From NCBI GenBank assembly GCA_016806145.1, contig CP063166.1:930001-994000 (forward strand): a DNA stretch of 64,000 nt, given 5' to 3'. Under the pieces are notes generated by a model, which was not told where the DNA came from, did no database searches, and saw only the letters and a program-made list of their open reading frames with translations. Position 1 is the first letter of the stretch, and every line of letters starts with the position of its first letter. Positions 44,357 through 52,645 of this stretch are shown here, piece by piece. The translations under genes and the position numbers were made by a program. This stretch comes from Variovorax paradoxus. GTDB lineage: Bacteria > Pseudomonadota > Gammaproteobacteria > Burkholderiales > Burkholderiaceae_C.

Positions 44357-45049
44357 TCAGAGTCCTCGGGATTCCAGGGTGACGGGGCCGCGCGGCGTGT
44401 CGAACACGGCCACGAGGTTCGGTGGGCCGGCATCGACCTGCAGCGCGCGCAGGCCGATGGCCGAGAGCGCGGCCGACAGCGCCGGCGCGCGCGGATGGGT
44501 GGCATGCAGCGAGCGCAGCGCGAGGCCCGAGGCCGGCATGGCGTCGACCGGATGCACCGGGCCCCACTGGATCAGCGTGGGCAGCGCGCCGTAGAACAGC
44601 CGCTGGCCGTCGTCGCGCACCGCGATCTGCCATTCGAGCCGGCCGGCCGCGGTGTCGCGCGAGGCCTCGAGCAACTGGCCGCGGTCGATCTGCGCATGCT
44701 CCTCGCGCGCCAGGGCCTGGATGGCGGCGCGCGCATCGGGCACGCGCGCCACGAAGTGGATCAGCCGCGGGCCGTGCTGCGCGAGCCCGGCCTGCAGTTC
44801 GGCATCGTCGAGATCGAACCAGCGGCGCGTGTTCGGGCGCGACGGCGCCTGGCCCGGTTCGATCGCGATGATCTCGGCGTAGGCGCGCGGATAGGCCTCG
44901 CTCGCGACGTTCAGCAGCCGGTTGTGCGTGCCCATCAGCGGATGCGCGCCGCCGGGCGCGGGCACCACGCCCAGCGTGGCCTCGCACCAGGCCACGCCCT
45001 CGGCCAGCGAGGCGGCGGCGATCACGAGGTGGTCGACTTCGGCATGCAT
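44357..45049 (-). CDS. VOC-superfamily glyoxalase-like protein
   Basis: A 230-residue protein of the glyoxalase-like (Glyoxalase_3) type. It begins EVDHLVIAAASLAEGVAWCE, a VOC start, followed by LGVVPAPGGAHPLMGTHNRL, AYAEIIAIEP, and later RLEWQIAVRDDGQRLFYGAL and GPPNLVAVFDTPRGPVTLES. VOC proteins handle glutathione adducts, extradiol cleavage or binding of small molecules. The reaction is unknown. It is placed between PhzF and LysE in the cluster. Confidence 0.82.
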   Translation of the reverse strand: MHAEVDHLVIAAASLAEGVAWCEATLGVVPAPGGAHPLMGTHNRLLNVASEAYPRAYAEIIAIEPGQAPSRPNTRRWFDLDDAELQAGLAQHGPRLIHFVARVPDARAAIQALAREEHAQIDRGQLLEASRDTAAGRLEWQIAVRDDGQRLFYGALPTLIQWGPVHPVDAMPASGLALRSLHATHPRAPALSAALSAIGLRALQVDAGPPNLVAVFDTPRGPVTLESRGL

Positions 45050-45063
45050 GGCGGTGCCTCCGT

Positions 45064-46008
45064 TCAGAGCGCGACGCGGCCGTCGACGCAGGTCACGGCA
45101 TCGCCGCCGACCCAGATCCGGCCCTCGGCATCGCGCTCGATGTGGACGCGGCCCGCGCGGCCCAGGCATTGGCCCTGCGCCGCCAGGTAGCGCGCGGGCA
45201 TGTGGCCGTCGGCGATCAGCCATTCGGCCAGGCCCGCGTTGAGGCTGCCGGTGACCGGGTCTTCCTGCACGCCGATCGGCTCGGCGAAGGCGCGCACCTC
45301 GAGGTCGATCTTCGCGCCGTCGTCCAGCGGCACGGCGGGGCGGTTGCCGAAGGCGCGCGCCTCGCGGTTCGAGCGGCCGATCAGGAGCGAGGTGTCGTGC
45401 ACCGAGGGCACGCCGGCCACGCCGGCCTTCACGCCCAGTTCCTTCAGCGCGCGATGGTCGGGCGCGAGCGCGAGCACCGCGTCGGCATCCTCGAGCAGCA
45501 GGCCGAACCAGACCGGGCCGTTGTCGAGCACCTGCGCGGCGATCACCTGCTGCGCCTTCAGGCCCAGCGCGCCGGCCACCTTGGCCAGCAGCGCGGGGCT
45601 CGGCGCGCTGCGCTTGAGCGGCGGCGCCGCGAAGGCCAGCCGCGTGCCCTCGCGCCGCAGCGGCACCAGGCCGGCGCCGCACTGCTGCACCACCTGGCCG
45701 GGGGCCTTGGGCTTGCCGCCGGCCTGCAGCCAGGCATGGCAGCTGCCGATGGTGGGATGGCCCGCGAACGGCAGCTCGCCGCCGGGCGTGAAGATGCGCA
45801 CCCGGTAGTCGGCCGCGGGGTCGGTGGGCGGCAGCAGGAAGGTGGTTTCGGACAGGTTGGTCCACTGCGCGAAGCGCAGCATGGCCGCATCGTCGAGCTC
45901 GCTGCCATCGATCACCACGGCCAGCGGGTTGCCGAAGTAGGGATGGGCGGTGAAGACGTCGACTTGCTTGAAAAGCCTGTCCTGAGCTTGTCGAAGGGGG
46001 TTTTTCAT
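45064..46008 (-). CDS. PhzF-family isomerase 1, N-terminus donated by a REP-like repeat
   Basis: A 314-residue PhzF-family protein of the diaminopimelate-epimerase fold. The core VDVFTAHPYFGNPLAVVIDG, LSETTFLLPPT, FTPGGELPFAGHPTIGS and IGVQEDPVTGSLNAGLAEWL (substrate-binding Gly-Ser loop) is intact. The first eleven residues, MKNPLRQAQDRL, are read from a REP-like repeat at 45974-45999 and replace the usual start just before FKQVDVF. It follows the GST gene after 3 bases. PhzF proteins isomerise dihydroxyanthranilate; most homologues have unknown substrates. Confidence 0.9.
   Translation of the reverse strand: MKNPLRQAQDRLFKQVDVFTAHPYFGNPLAVVIDGSELDDAAMLRFAQWTNLSETTFLLPPTDPAADYRVRIFTPGGELPFAGHPTIGSCHAWLQAGGKPKAPGQVVQQCGAGLVPLRREGTRLAFAAPPLKRSAPSPALLAKVAGALGLKAQQVIAAQVLDNGPVWFGLLLEDADAVLALAPDHRALKELGVKAGVAGVPSVHDTSLLIGRSNREARAFGNRPAVPLDDGAKIDLEVRAFAEPIGVQEDPVTGSLNAGLAEWLIADGHMPARYLAAQGQCLGRAGRVHIERDAEGRIWVGGDAVTCVDGRVAL
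45974..45999 (-). repeat. REP-like repeat inside the PhzF start
   Basis: On the minus strand it reads CCCCTTCGACAAGCTCAGGA then CAGGCTT, matching the elements at 13494-13526 and 13558-13582. It lies wholly in the first codons of the PhzF gene. Confidence 0.75.
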
Positions 46009-46011
46009 TGC

Positions 46012-46653
46012 TTACTCGAGAGGGAGATCGAGCACGCCGCGCGCGCCCGGACGGATGAGCAGGTCGTTGAACCAGCGCTCGACATTCGGCCAGCCGGGCC
46101 GGCGGTATTCGGCGGCCGGCAGGTTGAACCAGCGGTGCGCCTCGCAGCCGATCGGGATGTCGGCCATCGTGAAGCGCTCGCCGGCGATGTAGGGATGGCG
46201 CGCGAGGTGGGCGTCGAGCAGGCCGAACAGCGCTTCGCTCTCGCGCACCGAGGCCTCGATCAGCACCGGCTGGCGTTCGGCCGGCGGCGTGCGCACCCAT
46301 TGCACGAAGGCATCGCGGCTCGCGCGGTTGAGCGTGGTCTGCTGCCAGTCCATCCAGCGCTCGGCGTCGAAGCGCGCGGGCAGGTCGGCCGGGTAGAAGG
46401 CGCCGTGCGAGTACTTGGCGCAGAGGTAGCGCACGATCACGTTCGATTCCCAGAGCACCACGCGCTCCGCGCCCTCGCCGTCGTCGATGGTGGGCACCAT
46501 GGCGTTGGGATTCAGTGCCAGGTACTCGTCGGTCTGCACCACGCCGAAGCGGCCACCGGCCTCGGTGCGCTGGAAGTCCAGCCCGAGTTCCTGTGCGCAC
46601 CACACCACCTTGCGCACGTTGATCGAGCTGATGCGGCCCCAGATGTTGAGCAT
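46012..46653 (-). CDS. Glutathione S-transferase family protein
   Basis: A 213-residue GST. The thioredoxin-fold N-terminus is seen in LNIWGRISSINVRKVVWCAQ with the glutathione gamma-Glu contact region NAMVPTIDD and ESNVIVRYLCAKY; the helical C-terminal domain contains ERFTMADIPIGCEAHRWFNL. The Ser in GRISSINVRK is the likely catalytic residue. It may conjugate glutathione to an electrophile. Its neighbours suggest detoxification of a reactive amino-acid breakdown product. Confidence 0.9.
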   Translation of the reverse strand: MLNIWGRISSINVRKVVWCAQELGLDFQRTEAGGRFGVVQTDEYLALNPNAMVPTIDDGEGAERVVLWESNVIVRYLCAKYSHGAFYPADLPARFDAERWMDWQQTTLNRASRDAFVQWVRTPPAERQPVLIEASVRESEALFGLLDAHLARHPYIAGERFTMADIPIGCEAHRWFNLPAAEYRRPGWPNVERWFNDLLIRPGARGVLDLPLE

Positions 46654-46693
46654 GTCGTCGTCTTTCCTTGAAGCTTGTGTGTTCGTGTTCGGG

Positions 46694-47527
46694 TCAGTCC
46701 CGCATGATGCGCGCGGTGCCCGAGACGCGGATCGAGCTGCCGGGCGCGGCCGGGATGCCGGCATGCAGGCGCGACAGCATGCCCATGTCCTCGCCCTGCA
46801 CCACGTCGATCGCGCCGCCGTGCGGCCAGCCGATATCGCGCAGGTAGCCGGCCAGCGCGGCGGTGGCGGCGCCGGTCGCGGGGTCTTCGTAAATGCCGCC
46901 GGAGGCGAAGGGATTGCGCGTGTGGAAGCGCTGTGCGCTCTCGGCATGCAGCAGCACGATGGTCGTGAGATCGAAGCGGGCCATCAGCGCGCGGCCGGCC
47001 TCGAGCTCGTAGTGCATCGCCGCCAGCGCCGCGCGGCTCTCGAGCGCCAGCACCAGGTGATCGGCGCCCGCATGGGCGACGGCCGGCGGAATGCGCGCAT
47101 CGAGCGCGGCCGCGTCGAGCCCGAACAGTTCCAGCGCCGCCGACAGCAGGGCCGGCACGGCGGCGGCGCTGCGCGTGGGCGGCGACTGCAGCGCGGCCTC
47201 GACGGTGGCGCCGTTGCGGCGGCCCTCGACCGTGATCCGCGCCTGGTTCAGCGTGAGCGGAAACACGCCGTCGCCGTGCTGCAGCGCGAGCGCCGCGCCG
47301 AGCGCGATCGTCGCGTGGCCGCAGAACGGCACTTCGGACTGCGGCGCGAAGTAGCGCACGCGCCAGCCGTCGCCGGCGCGCGCGGCGAAGGCGGTTTCCG
47401 AGAAGCCCACGTCGGCGGCGATGCGCTGCATCCGGGCCTCGGGCGGCAGGGCCTCGGCGATGACGACGCCGGCGGGATTGCCGCCTTGCTCGCCATCCGA
47501 GAAGGCCGCGATCTTCAGGACATTCAT
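46694..47527 (-). CDS. PhzF-family isomerase 2
   Basis: A 277-residue PhzF-family protein. Motifs: FSDGEQGGNPAGVVIAEALP, GFSETAFAARAGDGWRVRYF, EVPFCGHATIALGAALALQH and SGGIYEDPATGAATAALAGY, ending with MGMLSRLHAGIPAAPGSSIR. It is only distantly like the other PhzF in the cluster, so the pair arose by recruitment and not by recent duplication. It follows a LysE gene by 11 bases. Confidence 0.9.
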   Translation of the reverse strand: MNVLKIAAFSDGEQGGNPAGVVIAEALPPEARMQRIAADVGFSETAFAARAGDGWRVRYFAPQSEVPFCGHATIALGAALALQHGDGVFPLTLNQARITVEGRRNGATVEAALQSPPTRSAAAVPALLSAALELFGLDAAALDARIPPAVAHAGADHLVLALESRAALAAMHYELEAGRALMARFDLTTIVLLHAESAQRFHTRNPFASGGIYEDPATGAATAALAGYLRDIGWPHGGAIDVVQGEDMGMLSRLHAGIPAAPGSSIRVSGTARIMRD

Positions 47528-47538
47528 GGGGGACCTCT

Positions 47539-48177
47539 TCAGCGCGGCACGGGCCGGTCGAGGAACAGCAGGCGCACCGCGAGCGCCAGCATCACGGTGG
47601 CGAGCAGGCCGCGCTGGAACTTCTCGGCGCCGGGGCGGCGCTGCAGCCAGCGGCCGACCTGTCCGCTGCAGGCACCCAGCAGGGTGTTGAAGCCCAGCGC
47701 CGCCAGCGACAGCACGACGCCGAGCTGCACCAGCTGCAGCGGCACGCTGCCGCGCGCGGGATCGACGAACTGCGGCAGGAACACCATGAAGAACAGCAGC
47801 GCCTTCGGATTGACCAGGTTGTTCAACAGGGCCATGCGCACGATGCGGCCGAAGCCGGCCGGCCGCGCCTGCGCGCCGAGCCGCAGGCCGCCGCCGCTGC
47901 GCAGCGCCTGCACGGCGAGCCACAGCAGGTACAGCGCGCCGGCATAGCGCAGCAGGTCGAAGGACGGCGGCCAGGCGGCCACCAGCGCGGTCACGCCGGT
48001 GGCGGCGAACAGCGTGTGCACCAGGTCGGCGGCCGAGATCCCGAGCGCCGCCGCGAAGCCGCCGCGCGGGCCATGGGCCACGCCGTGCGAGAGCACGAAA
48101 GCCATGTTCGGGCCCGGCGACAGGAACAGCGCCAGCACCGCGAGCAGGAACAGCGAGAGGGTCGTGAGGCCGATCAA
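47539..48177 (-). CDS. LysE/RhtB-family amino-acid exporter 2
   Basis: A 212-residue LysE-type exporter. It has FLLAVLALFLSPGPNMAFVL near the N-terminus and RMALLNNLVNPKALLFFMVF in the middle, with about six spans. It lies between an aminotransferase gene (25 bases upstream) and PhzF 2. The substrate is not known; the aminotransferase may make or use it. Confidence 0.9.
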   Translation of the reverse strand: MIGLTTLSLFLLAVLALFLSPGPNMAFVLSHGVAHGPRGGFAAALGISAADLVHTLFAATGVTALVAAWPPSFDLLRYAGALYLLWLAVQALRSGGGLRLGAQARPAGFGRIVRMALLNNLVNPKALLFFMVFLPQFVDPARGSVPLQLVQLGVVLSLAALGFNTLLGACSGQVGRWLQRRPGAEKFQRGLLATVMLALAVRLLFLDRPVPR

Positions 48178-48202
48178 GGCTGGCTCCGGTGGCTGCGCGC
48201 GC

Positions 48203-49405
48203 TCAGATCTGCGCGGCCGCGAGCTGCTTGTCGCCGGCCAGCGCGAGTTCCTCGCGCACCGTCTGCGCCAGCGCGGCGATCGCGGTGTCGATCTCCTCGA
48301 CGCTCGCGGTCACGAACGACAGCCGCAGCGTGCGCGCGTCGCCTTCGCCGGCATAGAAGGGCGCGCCGGGCACGAAGGCCACGTTGCGCTCGACCGCCTT
48401 GGGCAGCAGGGTCACGGTGTCGATGCCCTCGGGCAGGCGCGCCCACAGGAACATGCCGCCCTTGGGCGCGTTGAACTTCACGTCCAGGCCGGCCATCTCG
48501 CGCGTGAGTGCCGCGCTCATCGCATCGCGCTGGCGCTTGTAGAGCGCGCGGATGGTGGGCACGTGGCGCTCGAGGAAGTTGTCCTTCATCACGGCCGACA
48601 CCATGCGCTGCGTGAAGATCGGCGTGTGCAGGTCGACCGCCTGCTTGGCCTGCAGCAGCTTCGGGTAGATGGACTTGGGCGCCACCAGGAAGCCCAGGCG
48701 CAGGCCCGGCGCCAGCACCTTCGAGAACGAGCCCAGGTAGATCACGCCCTCGGGGTTGCGCGCGGCCAGCGGCAGCGGCGGGGCTTCGTCGAACCAGAGC
48801 TCGCCGTAGGGGTTGTCCTCGACGATCGGCAGGCCGGCCTCGGCGGCGGCGGCCGACACGGCGGCGCGGCGCTCCTCGGTCATGGTGCGGCCGGTGGGGT
48901 TCTGGAAATTGGGCAGCAGGTAGATGAAGCGCGCGTCCTTGGCCTTGGCGACCAGGTCCTCGACGATCACACCGTCGTCGTCGCTGGCCACGCCCACGGG
49001 GTTGGGCTCCATCGGGCCGAAGGCCTGCAGCGCGCCGAGGTAGGTCGGCGTCTCGACCAGCACCTTGCTGCCCGGGTCGATCAGCACCTTGGCGACCAGG
49101 TCGAGGCCCTGCTGCGAGCCGGTGGTGATCAGCACCTGCGAGGGATCGACGTTCCACGGCAGCATGTCGGCCACGGCCTGGCGCAGCGGCGCGAAGCCCT
49201 CGCTGGCGGCGTACTGCAGCGCGGCCTGGCCGTCGTTGTGCAGCACCTCGGCGCAGGCGTCGGCGAAGGCCTGGATCGGGAAGGTCTTGGGCGAGGGCAG
49301 GCCGCCGGCCAGGCTGATGATGCCGGGGCGCTCGGTGACCTTGAGGATTTCACGCAGCACCGACGGGTTCATCTTGGCGGCGCGGGCGGCGAGTTTCCAG
49401 TTCAT
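48203..49405 (-). CDS. PLP-dependent aminotransferase (class I/II, LysN-like)
   Basis: A 400-residue aminotransferase of the 2-aminoadipate/MocR-like branch without a DNA-binding domain. Motifs: REILKVTERPGIISLAGGLP at the N-terminus, VLITTGSQQGLDLVAKVLID, YLLPNFQNPTGRTM, the PLP-site VIYLGSFSKVLAPGLRLGFL with the catalytic Lys, and MFLWARLPEGIDTVTL. Such enzymes transfer amino groups from aromatic amino acids, 2-aminoadipate or similar to 2-oxoglutarate. It shares this domain with the facing MocR regulator. Confidence 0.9.
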   Translation of the reverse strand: MNWKLAARAAKMNPSVLREILKVTERPGIISLAGGLPSPKTFPIQAFADACAEVLHNDGQAALQYAASEGFAPLRQAVADMLPWNVDPSQVLITTGSQQGLDLVAKVLIDPGSKVLVETPTYLGALQAFGPMEPNPVGVASDDDGVIVEDLVAKAKDARFIYLLPNFQNPTGRTMTEERRAAVSAAAAEAGLPIVEDNPYGELWFDEAPPLPLAARNPEGVIYLGSFSKVLAPGLRLGFLVAPKSIYPKLLQAKQAVDLHTPIFTQRMVSAVMKDNFLERHVPTIRALYKRQRDAMSAALTREMAGLDVKFNAPKGGMFLWARLPEGIDTVTLLPKAVERNVAFVPGAPFYAGEGDARTLRLSFVTASVEEIDTAIAALAQTVREELALAGDKQLAAAQI

Positions 49406-49481
49406 GGGAGTCTTCTTTCTGACGGTGAGGGGCGATGCGAACGAACGGGGTGCGGATGCGAGGGTAAGACGGTGGGCGCGA

Positions 49482-50426
49482 TCAGTCCACGGCGCCGACC
49501 GGCGCGCGCAGGGTCGGTGCGGCGGGCGCCGGCGGCTGCGACAGCCGCTTGCCGACCACCACCGTGGCCACCACCGCGGCCGCGAAGCCCAGCGTGACCA
49601 CGTCGAGCGGCTCGCCCAAGAGCGGGATCGACACCATGATCGACAGGAAGGGCTGCAGCAGCTGCGTCTGGCTCACGCGCAGCGCGCCGCCGAGGGCCAG
49701 GCCGCGGTACCAGGCGAAGAAGCCGATCCACATCGAGAACATGCCGACGTAGACGAAGCCCAGCCAGGAGGCGGTGGCGATCGGCTGCGTGGGCCACAGC
49801 ACGAGCGTGGCCGGCAGGGTGAGCGGCAGCGCCATCACGCAGACCCAGCAGATCACGCGCTCGGCGCCGAGCGCGGGCGTGACCTGCGCGCCGTAGATGT
49901 AGCCGAAGGAGGCGGCGATCACGGCGCCGACCAGCAGCAGGTCGGCCCATTCGAAGCCGAAACCGTGACCGTTCTGGCTCGCGCGCACCAGCGAGAACAC
50001 CACCACCAGCAGGCTGCCCGCGACGGCGCAGAGCCAGAAGCCGAGCCGCGCGCGCTGGTGCAGCACCCAGGCCGCGACCGCGGCCGTGACCAGCGGCAGC
50101 AGCGCCGTCACCACCGCCGCATGGCTGGCCGTGACCACGCGCAGCGCATAGGCCAGCAGCAGCGGAAAGCCGATGCAGTTGCCGAGCACCGCGATACCCA
50201 GCGGCCTCCACTGGTGGGGCGCCGGCCGCGGCGAGCGCGTGACCAGCAGGAACACGGCCGACAGCAGGCCCGCGAGCGCGGCCCGGCCGAGCGTGACGAA
50301 CCACGGCGAGAGCTGCGGCTGCGCCTGCGTGCCGGTGGCCAGCCGCGTCATCGGCAGCGTGACCGCGAACAGCGCCACGCCGATCACGCCGAGCCACATG
50401 CCGAGGGTTTCGTCCTTGATCTTCAT
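49482..50426 (-). CDS. EamA/DMT-family transporter
   Basis: A 314-residue ten-span drug/metabolite transporter with two EamA halves (VIGVALFAVTLPMTRLATGT and FGYIYGAQVTPALGAERVIC onward). Members export amino acids, nucleotides or other metabolites. The start at 50426 gives MKIKDETLGMWLGVIGVALF; a longer frame reaches into the upstream LysE gene. It lies 7 bases after that LysE gene, and 76 bases before the aminotransferase. Confidence 0.88.
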   Translation of the reverse strand: MKIKDETLGMWLGVIGVALFAVTLPMTRLATGTQAQPQLSPWFVTLGRAALAGLLSAVFLLVTRSPRPAPHQWRPLGIAVLGNCIGFPLLLAYALRVVTASHAAVVTALLPLVTAAVAAWVLHQRARLGFWLCAVAGSLLVVVFSLVRASQNGHGFGFEWADLLLVGAVIAASFGYIYGAQVTPALGAERVICWVCVMALPLTLPATLVLWPTQPIATASWLGFVYVGMFSMWIGFFAWYRGLALGGALRVSQTQLLQPFLSIMVSIPLLGEPLDVVTLGFAAAVVATVVVGKRLSQPPAPAAPTLRAPVGAVD

Positions 50427-50433
50427 GGCGGCC

Positions 50434-51033
50434 CTAGACGCGCAGCATCCACCAGGCGGTGAGCACCAGCACGGCGGCCATCGCGCGGTTGAACCAGGCC
50501 AGGCGCTTGCCCTTCGACAGCCAGTCGCGCAGCAGCGCGCCGGCCAGCGCATAGGTGAAGTTGCTCGCGAAGGCGTAGATCAGCATCACCGGCGCGACGA
50601 TCGCGAAGCGGTGCAGCGGCTCGGCCTGGCCCGCGATCCAGCCGGCGACCAGCGTGAGCGCCAGCAGCCAGGCCTTGATGTTGAGGAACTGCAGCATCAC
50701 GCCCTGCACGAAGCCGACCGACAGGTTCGCGTCGTCGGCGCGGCCCAGCGTGGTGCTGGTGCCGAGCTTGAACGCAAGGTACAGCAGGTAGGCGATGCCC
50801 AGCGCCTTGATCGCCCAGCGCAGCGCGGGCGCCGCCATCACCAGCGCGCCCAGGCCGGCCGCGCACAGCGCGAGCAGCAGCGTCCAGCCCACCGGCACCG
50901 CGACCACGAAGCGCATCGCGCGCGGCAGGCCGCCGTTGGCCGCGAGGGTGGTCGACAGCGTGGTGTTGGGGCCGGGCGAGAAGCTCATCGCCGTGGCCAG
51001 CACCAGCAGCGCGGTGAATTCTTGCCAGTTCAT
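50434..51033 (-). CDS. LysE/RhtB-family amino-acid exporter 3
   Basis: A 199-residue LysE-type exporter. It shows LLVLATAMSFSPGPNTTLST and VMLQFLNIKAWLLALTLVAG. It is the first gene of the cluster and lies opposite the MocR regulator with a 100-base gap, so it is the most likely direct target. LysE genes paired with MocR regulators are known to respond to amino-acid levels in other bacteria. Confidence 0.9.
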   Translation of the reverse strand: MNWQEFTALLVLATAMSFSPGPNTTLSTTLAANGGLPRAMRFVVAVPVGWTLLLALCAAGLGALVMAAPALRWAIKALGIAYLLYLAFKLGTSTTLGRADDANLSVGFVQGVMLQFLNIKAWLLALTLVAGWIAGQAEPLHRFAIVAPVMLIYAFASNFTYALAGALLRDWLSKGKRLAWFNRAMAAVLVLTAWWMLRV

Positions 51034-51133
51034 GACACACACTCTAAACTTTGGACCATTACAGTTCCAGTACAGATGGCCGTACACACAGTCAATCTGT
51101 ATCGGGCTTGCGTACAACACAGATCGAACGTCG
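51034..51133. promoter_or_regulatory. Divergent MocR/LysE control region
   Basis: GTACA occurs three times on the plus strand (51070-51074, 51082-51086 and 51112-51116), with an inverted CTGTAT at 51097-51102. The 12-base step between the first two is about one helical turn. On the minus strand TTGACT followed by TGTACT makes a possible promoter for the LysE cluster that would overlap these repeats. Confidence 0.4.
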
Positions 51134-52576
51134 ATGCTGACACGAACCTCGTCCCAGTCGCTGACCGCCCAGTTGGCCGATCGCCTGGCCGAACGCATCC
51201 GCAACCGGCTGCTGCTGCCGGGCGCGCGCCTGCCCTCGGTGCGCGAATGCGCGCGCCAGCAGGGCGTGAGCCCCTACACCGTGGTGGCGGCCTACGACCA
51301 GCTGCTGGCGCTCGGGCTGGTGGAGGCGCGGCGCCAGCGCGGCTTCTTCGTACGCGATTCGGGCCGCGATCCTGCGCGCGACCCGGCCCAGCCGCCCGGC
51401 GACCCGCTGCAGGTCAGCGCGATGTCGATGGTCACGCAGATGATGGCCTCGCGCACGCCGGCCGACGCCAGCTCGCTGATCCGCAGCATGTTCCACCGCC
51501 CGAGCGACAAGCCGCAGCCCGGCATGGGCGTGTTCCCGCCCGACTGGCTCGATTCCTCGTTCATGCCGACGGCGGTGCGGCGCATGACCAGCACCGCGAT
51601 GCTGCAGGAACTGTCGCTGCAGTACGGCGAGCCCGCGGGCGACGCGGCGCTGCGGCGCAGCCTGTCGCAGAAGCTGGTGGGCATCAACGTGCCGGCCGCG
51701 CCCGACCAGATCGTGACCACCATCGGCGCCACCCATGCGCTGGACATCGTGAGCCGCACCATGCTGCGCGCCGGCGATCCGGTGATGGTCGAGGAGCCCG
51801 GCTGGGCCCTGGAGTTCGCGCGGCTCGAGGCGCTGGGCATGCGCATCCTGCCGGTGCCGCGCCGCGCCGACGGGCCCGACCTCGACGTGATGGCGCAGTA
51901 CTGCGCGCTGCACAGCCCCAAGCTGTTCGTCAGCGTGAGCGTGCTGCACAACCCGACCGGCTACAGCCTGTCGCCCAACAGCGCGCACCGCGTGCTGAAG
52001 CTGGCCAACGAGCACGACTTCCACATCGTCGAGGACGACACCTACAGCCATCTCGCGCCCGAGCACGCGACCCGGCTCAGCGCGCTCGACGGGCTGCAGC
52101 GCACCATCTACGTCAGCGGCTTCGCGAAGATCCTCGCGCCCAACTGGCGCATCGGCTTCCTGGCCGCCTCGCCCGCGCTCAAGGAGCGGCTGCTCGAGAC
52201 CAAGCTGCTGGCCACCCTGACCTCGCCCGCGCTGTTCGAGCGGGCGCTCTCGTGGTGCATCGACCAGGGCCAGCTGCGGCGCCATTCGGAGCGCGTGCGC
52301 ATCCGGCTGGAGGGCGCCCGCGCGCGCGCCGCCAAGCTGGTGCTGGCGCACGGCTGCACCTTCGCGTCCGAGCCCGCGGGGCTGTTCGGCTGGGTCGACA
52401 CCGGCGTCGACACCGACGTGCTGACCCAGCGCATGCTCGACCAGGGCTACCTGCTGGCGCCGGGCTCGCTGTTCCATGCGCGCCGGCCGCCGACCACGCT
52501 GATGCGCATCAACTTCGCGAGCTCGCAGGACGCGAGCTTCTGGAAGGTCTTCGCCAGGACGCGCGACGAGCTTTGA
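51134..52576 (+). CDS. MocR-family regulator (GntR HTH fused to aminotransferase domain)
   Basis: A 480-residue MocR/PdxR-type regulator. An N-terminal GntR winged helix (residues 1-75: LADRLAERIRNRLLLPGARL, PSVRECARQQGVSPYTVVAA, then EARRQRGFFV) is joined by a linker to a class I aminotransferase-like domain with VTTIGATHALDIVSRTM, SVLHNPTGYSLS and the PLP lysine in YVSGFAKILAPNWRIGFLAA. In this family PLP plus an amino-acid ligand controls transcription. It is divergent from the LysE-headed cluster, which it presumably regulates. Confidence 0.92.
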   Translation: MLTRTSSQSLTAQLADRLAERIRNRLLLPGARLPSVRECARQQGVSPYTVVAAYDQLLALGLVEARRQRGFFVRDSGRDPARDPAQPPGDPLQVSAMSMVTQMMASRTPADASSLIRSMFHRPSDKPQPGMGVFPPDWLDSSFMPTAVRRMTSTAMLQELSLQYGEPAGDAALRRSLSQKLVGINVPAAPDQIVTTIGATHALDIVSRTMLRAGDPVMVEEPGWALEFARLEALGMRILPVPRRADGPDLDVMAQYCALHSPKLFVSVSVLHNPTGYSLSPNSAHRVLKLANEHDFHIVEDDTYSHLAPEHATRLSALDGLQRTIYVSGFAKILAPNWRIGFLAASPALKERLLETKLLATLTSPALFERALSWCIDQGQLRRHSERVRIRLEGARARAAKLVLAHGCTFASEPAGLFGWVDTGVDTDVLTQRMLDQGYLLAPGSLFHARRPPTTLMRINFASSQDASFWKVFARTRDEL

Positions 52577-52645
52577 GCCGGGCGAGGCGGGCCCTGCCTT
52601 GGAGTAAGCTGGCAGCACAACACCCGCCCGACCGGAGACCGCCGC

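Noticed and set aside
42752..52576. Phenazine biosynthesis locus, suggested by two PhzF proteins
   Set aside because: No PhzA/B, C, D, E or G homologues are present; PhzF-family proteins are common outside phenazine pathways.
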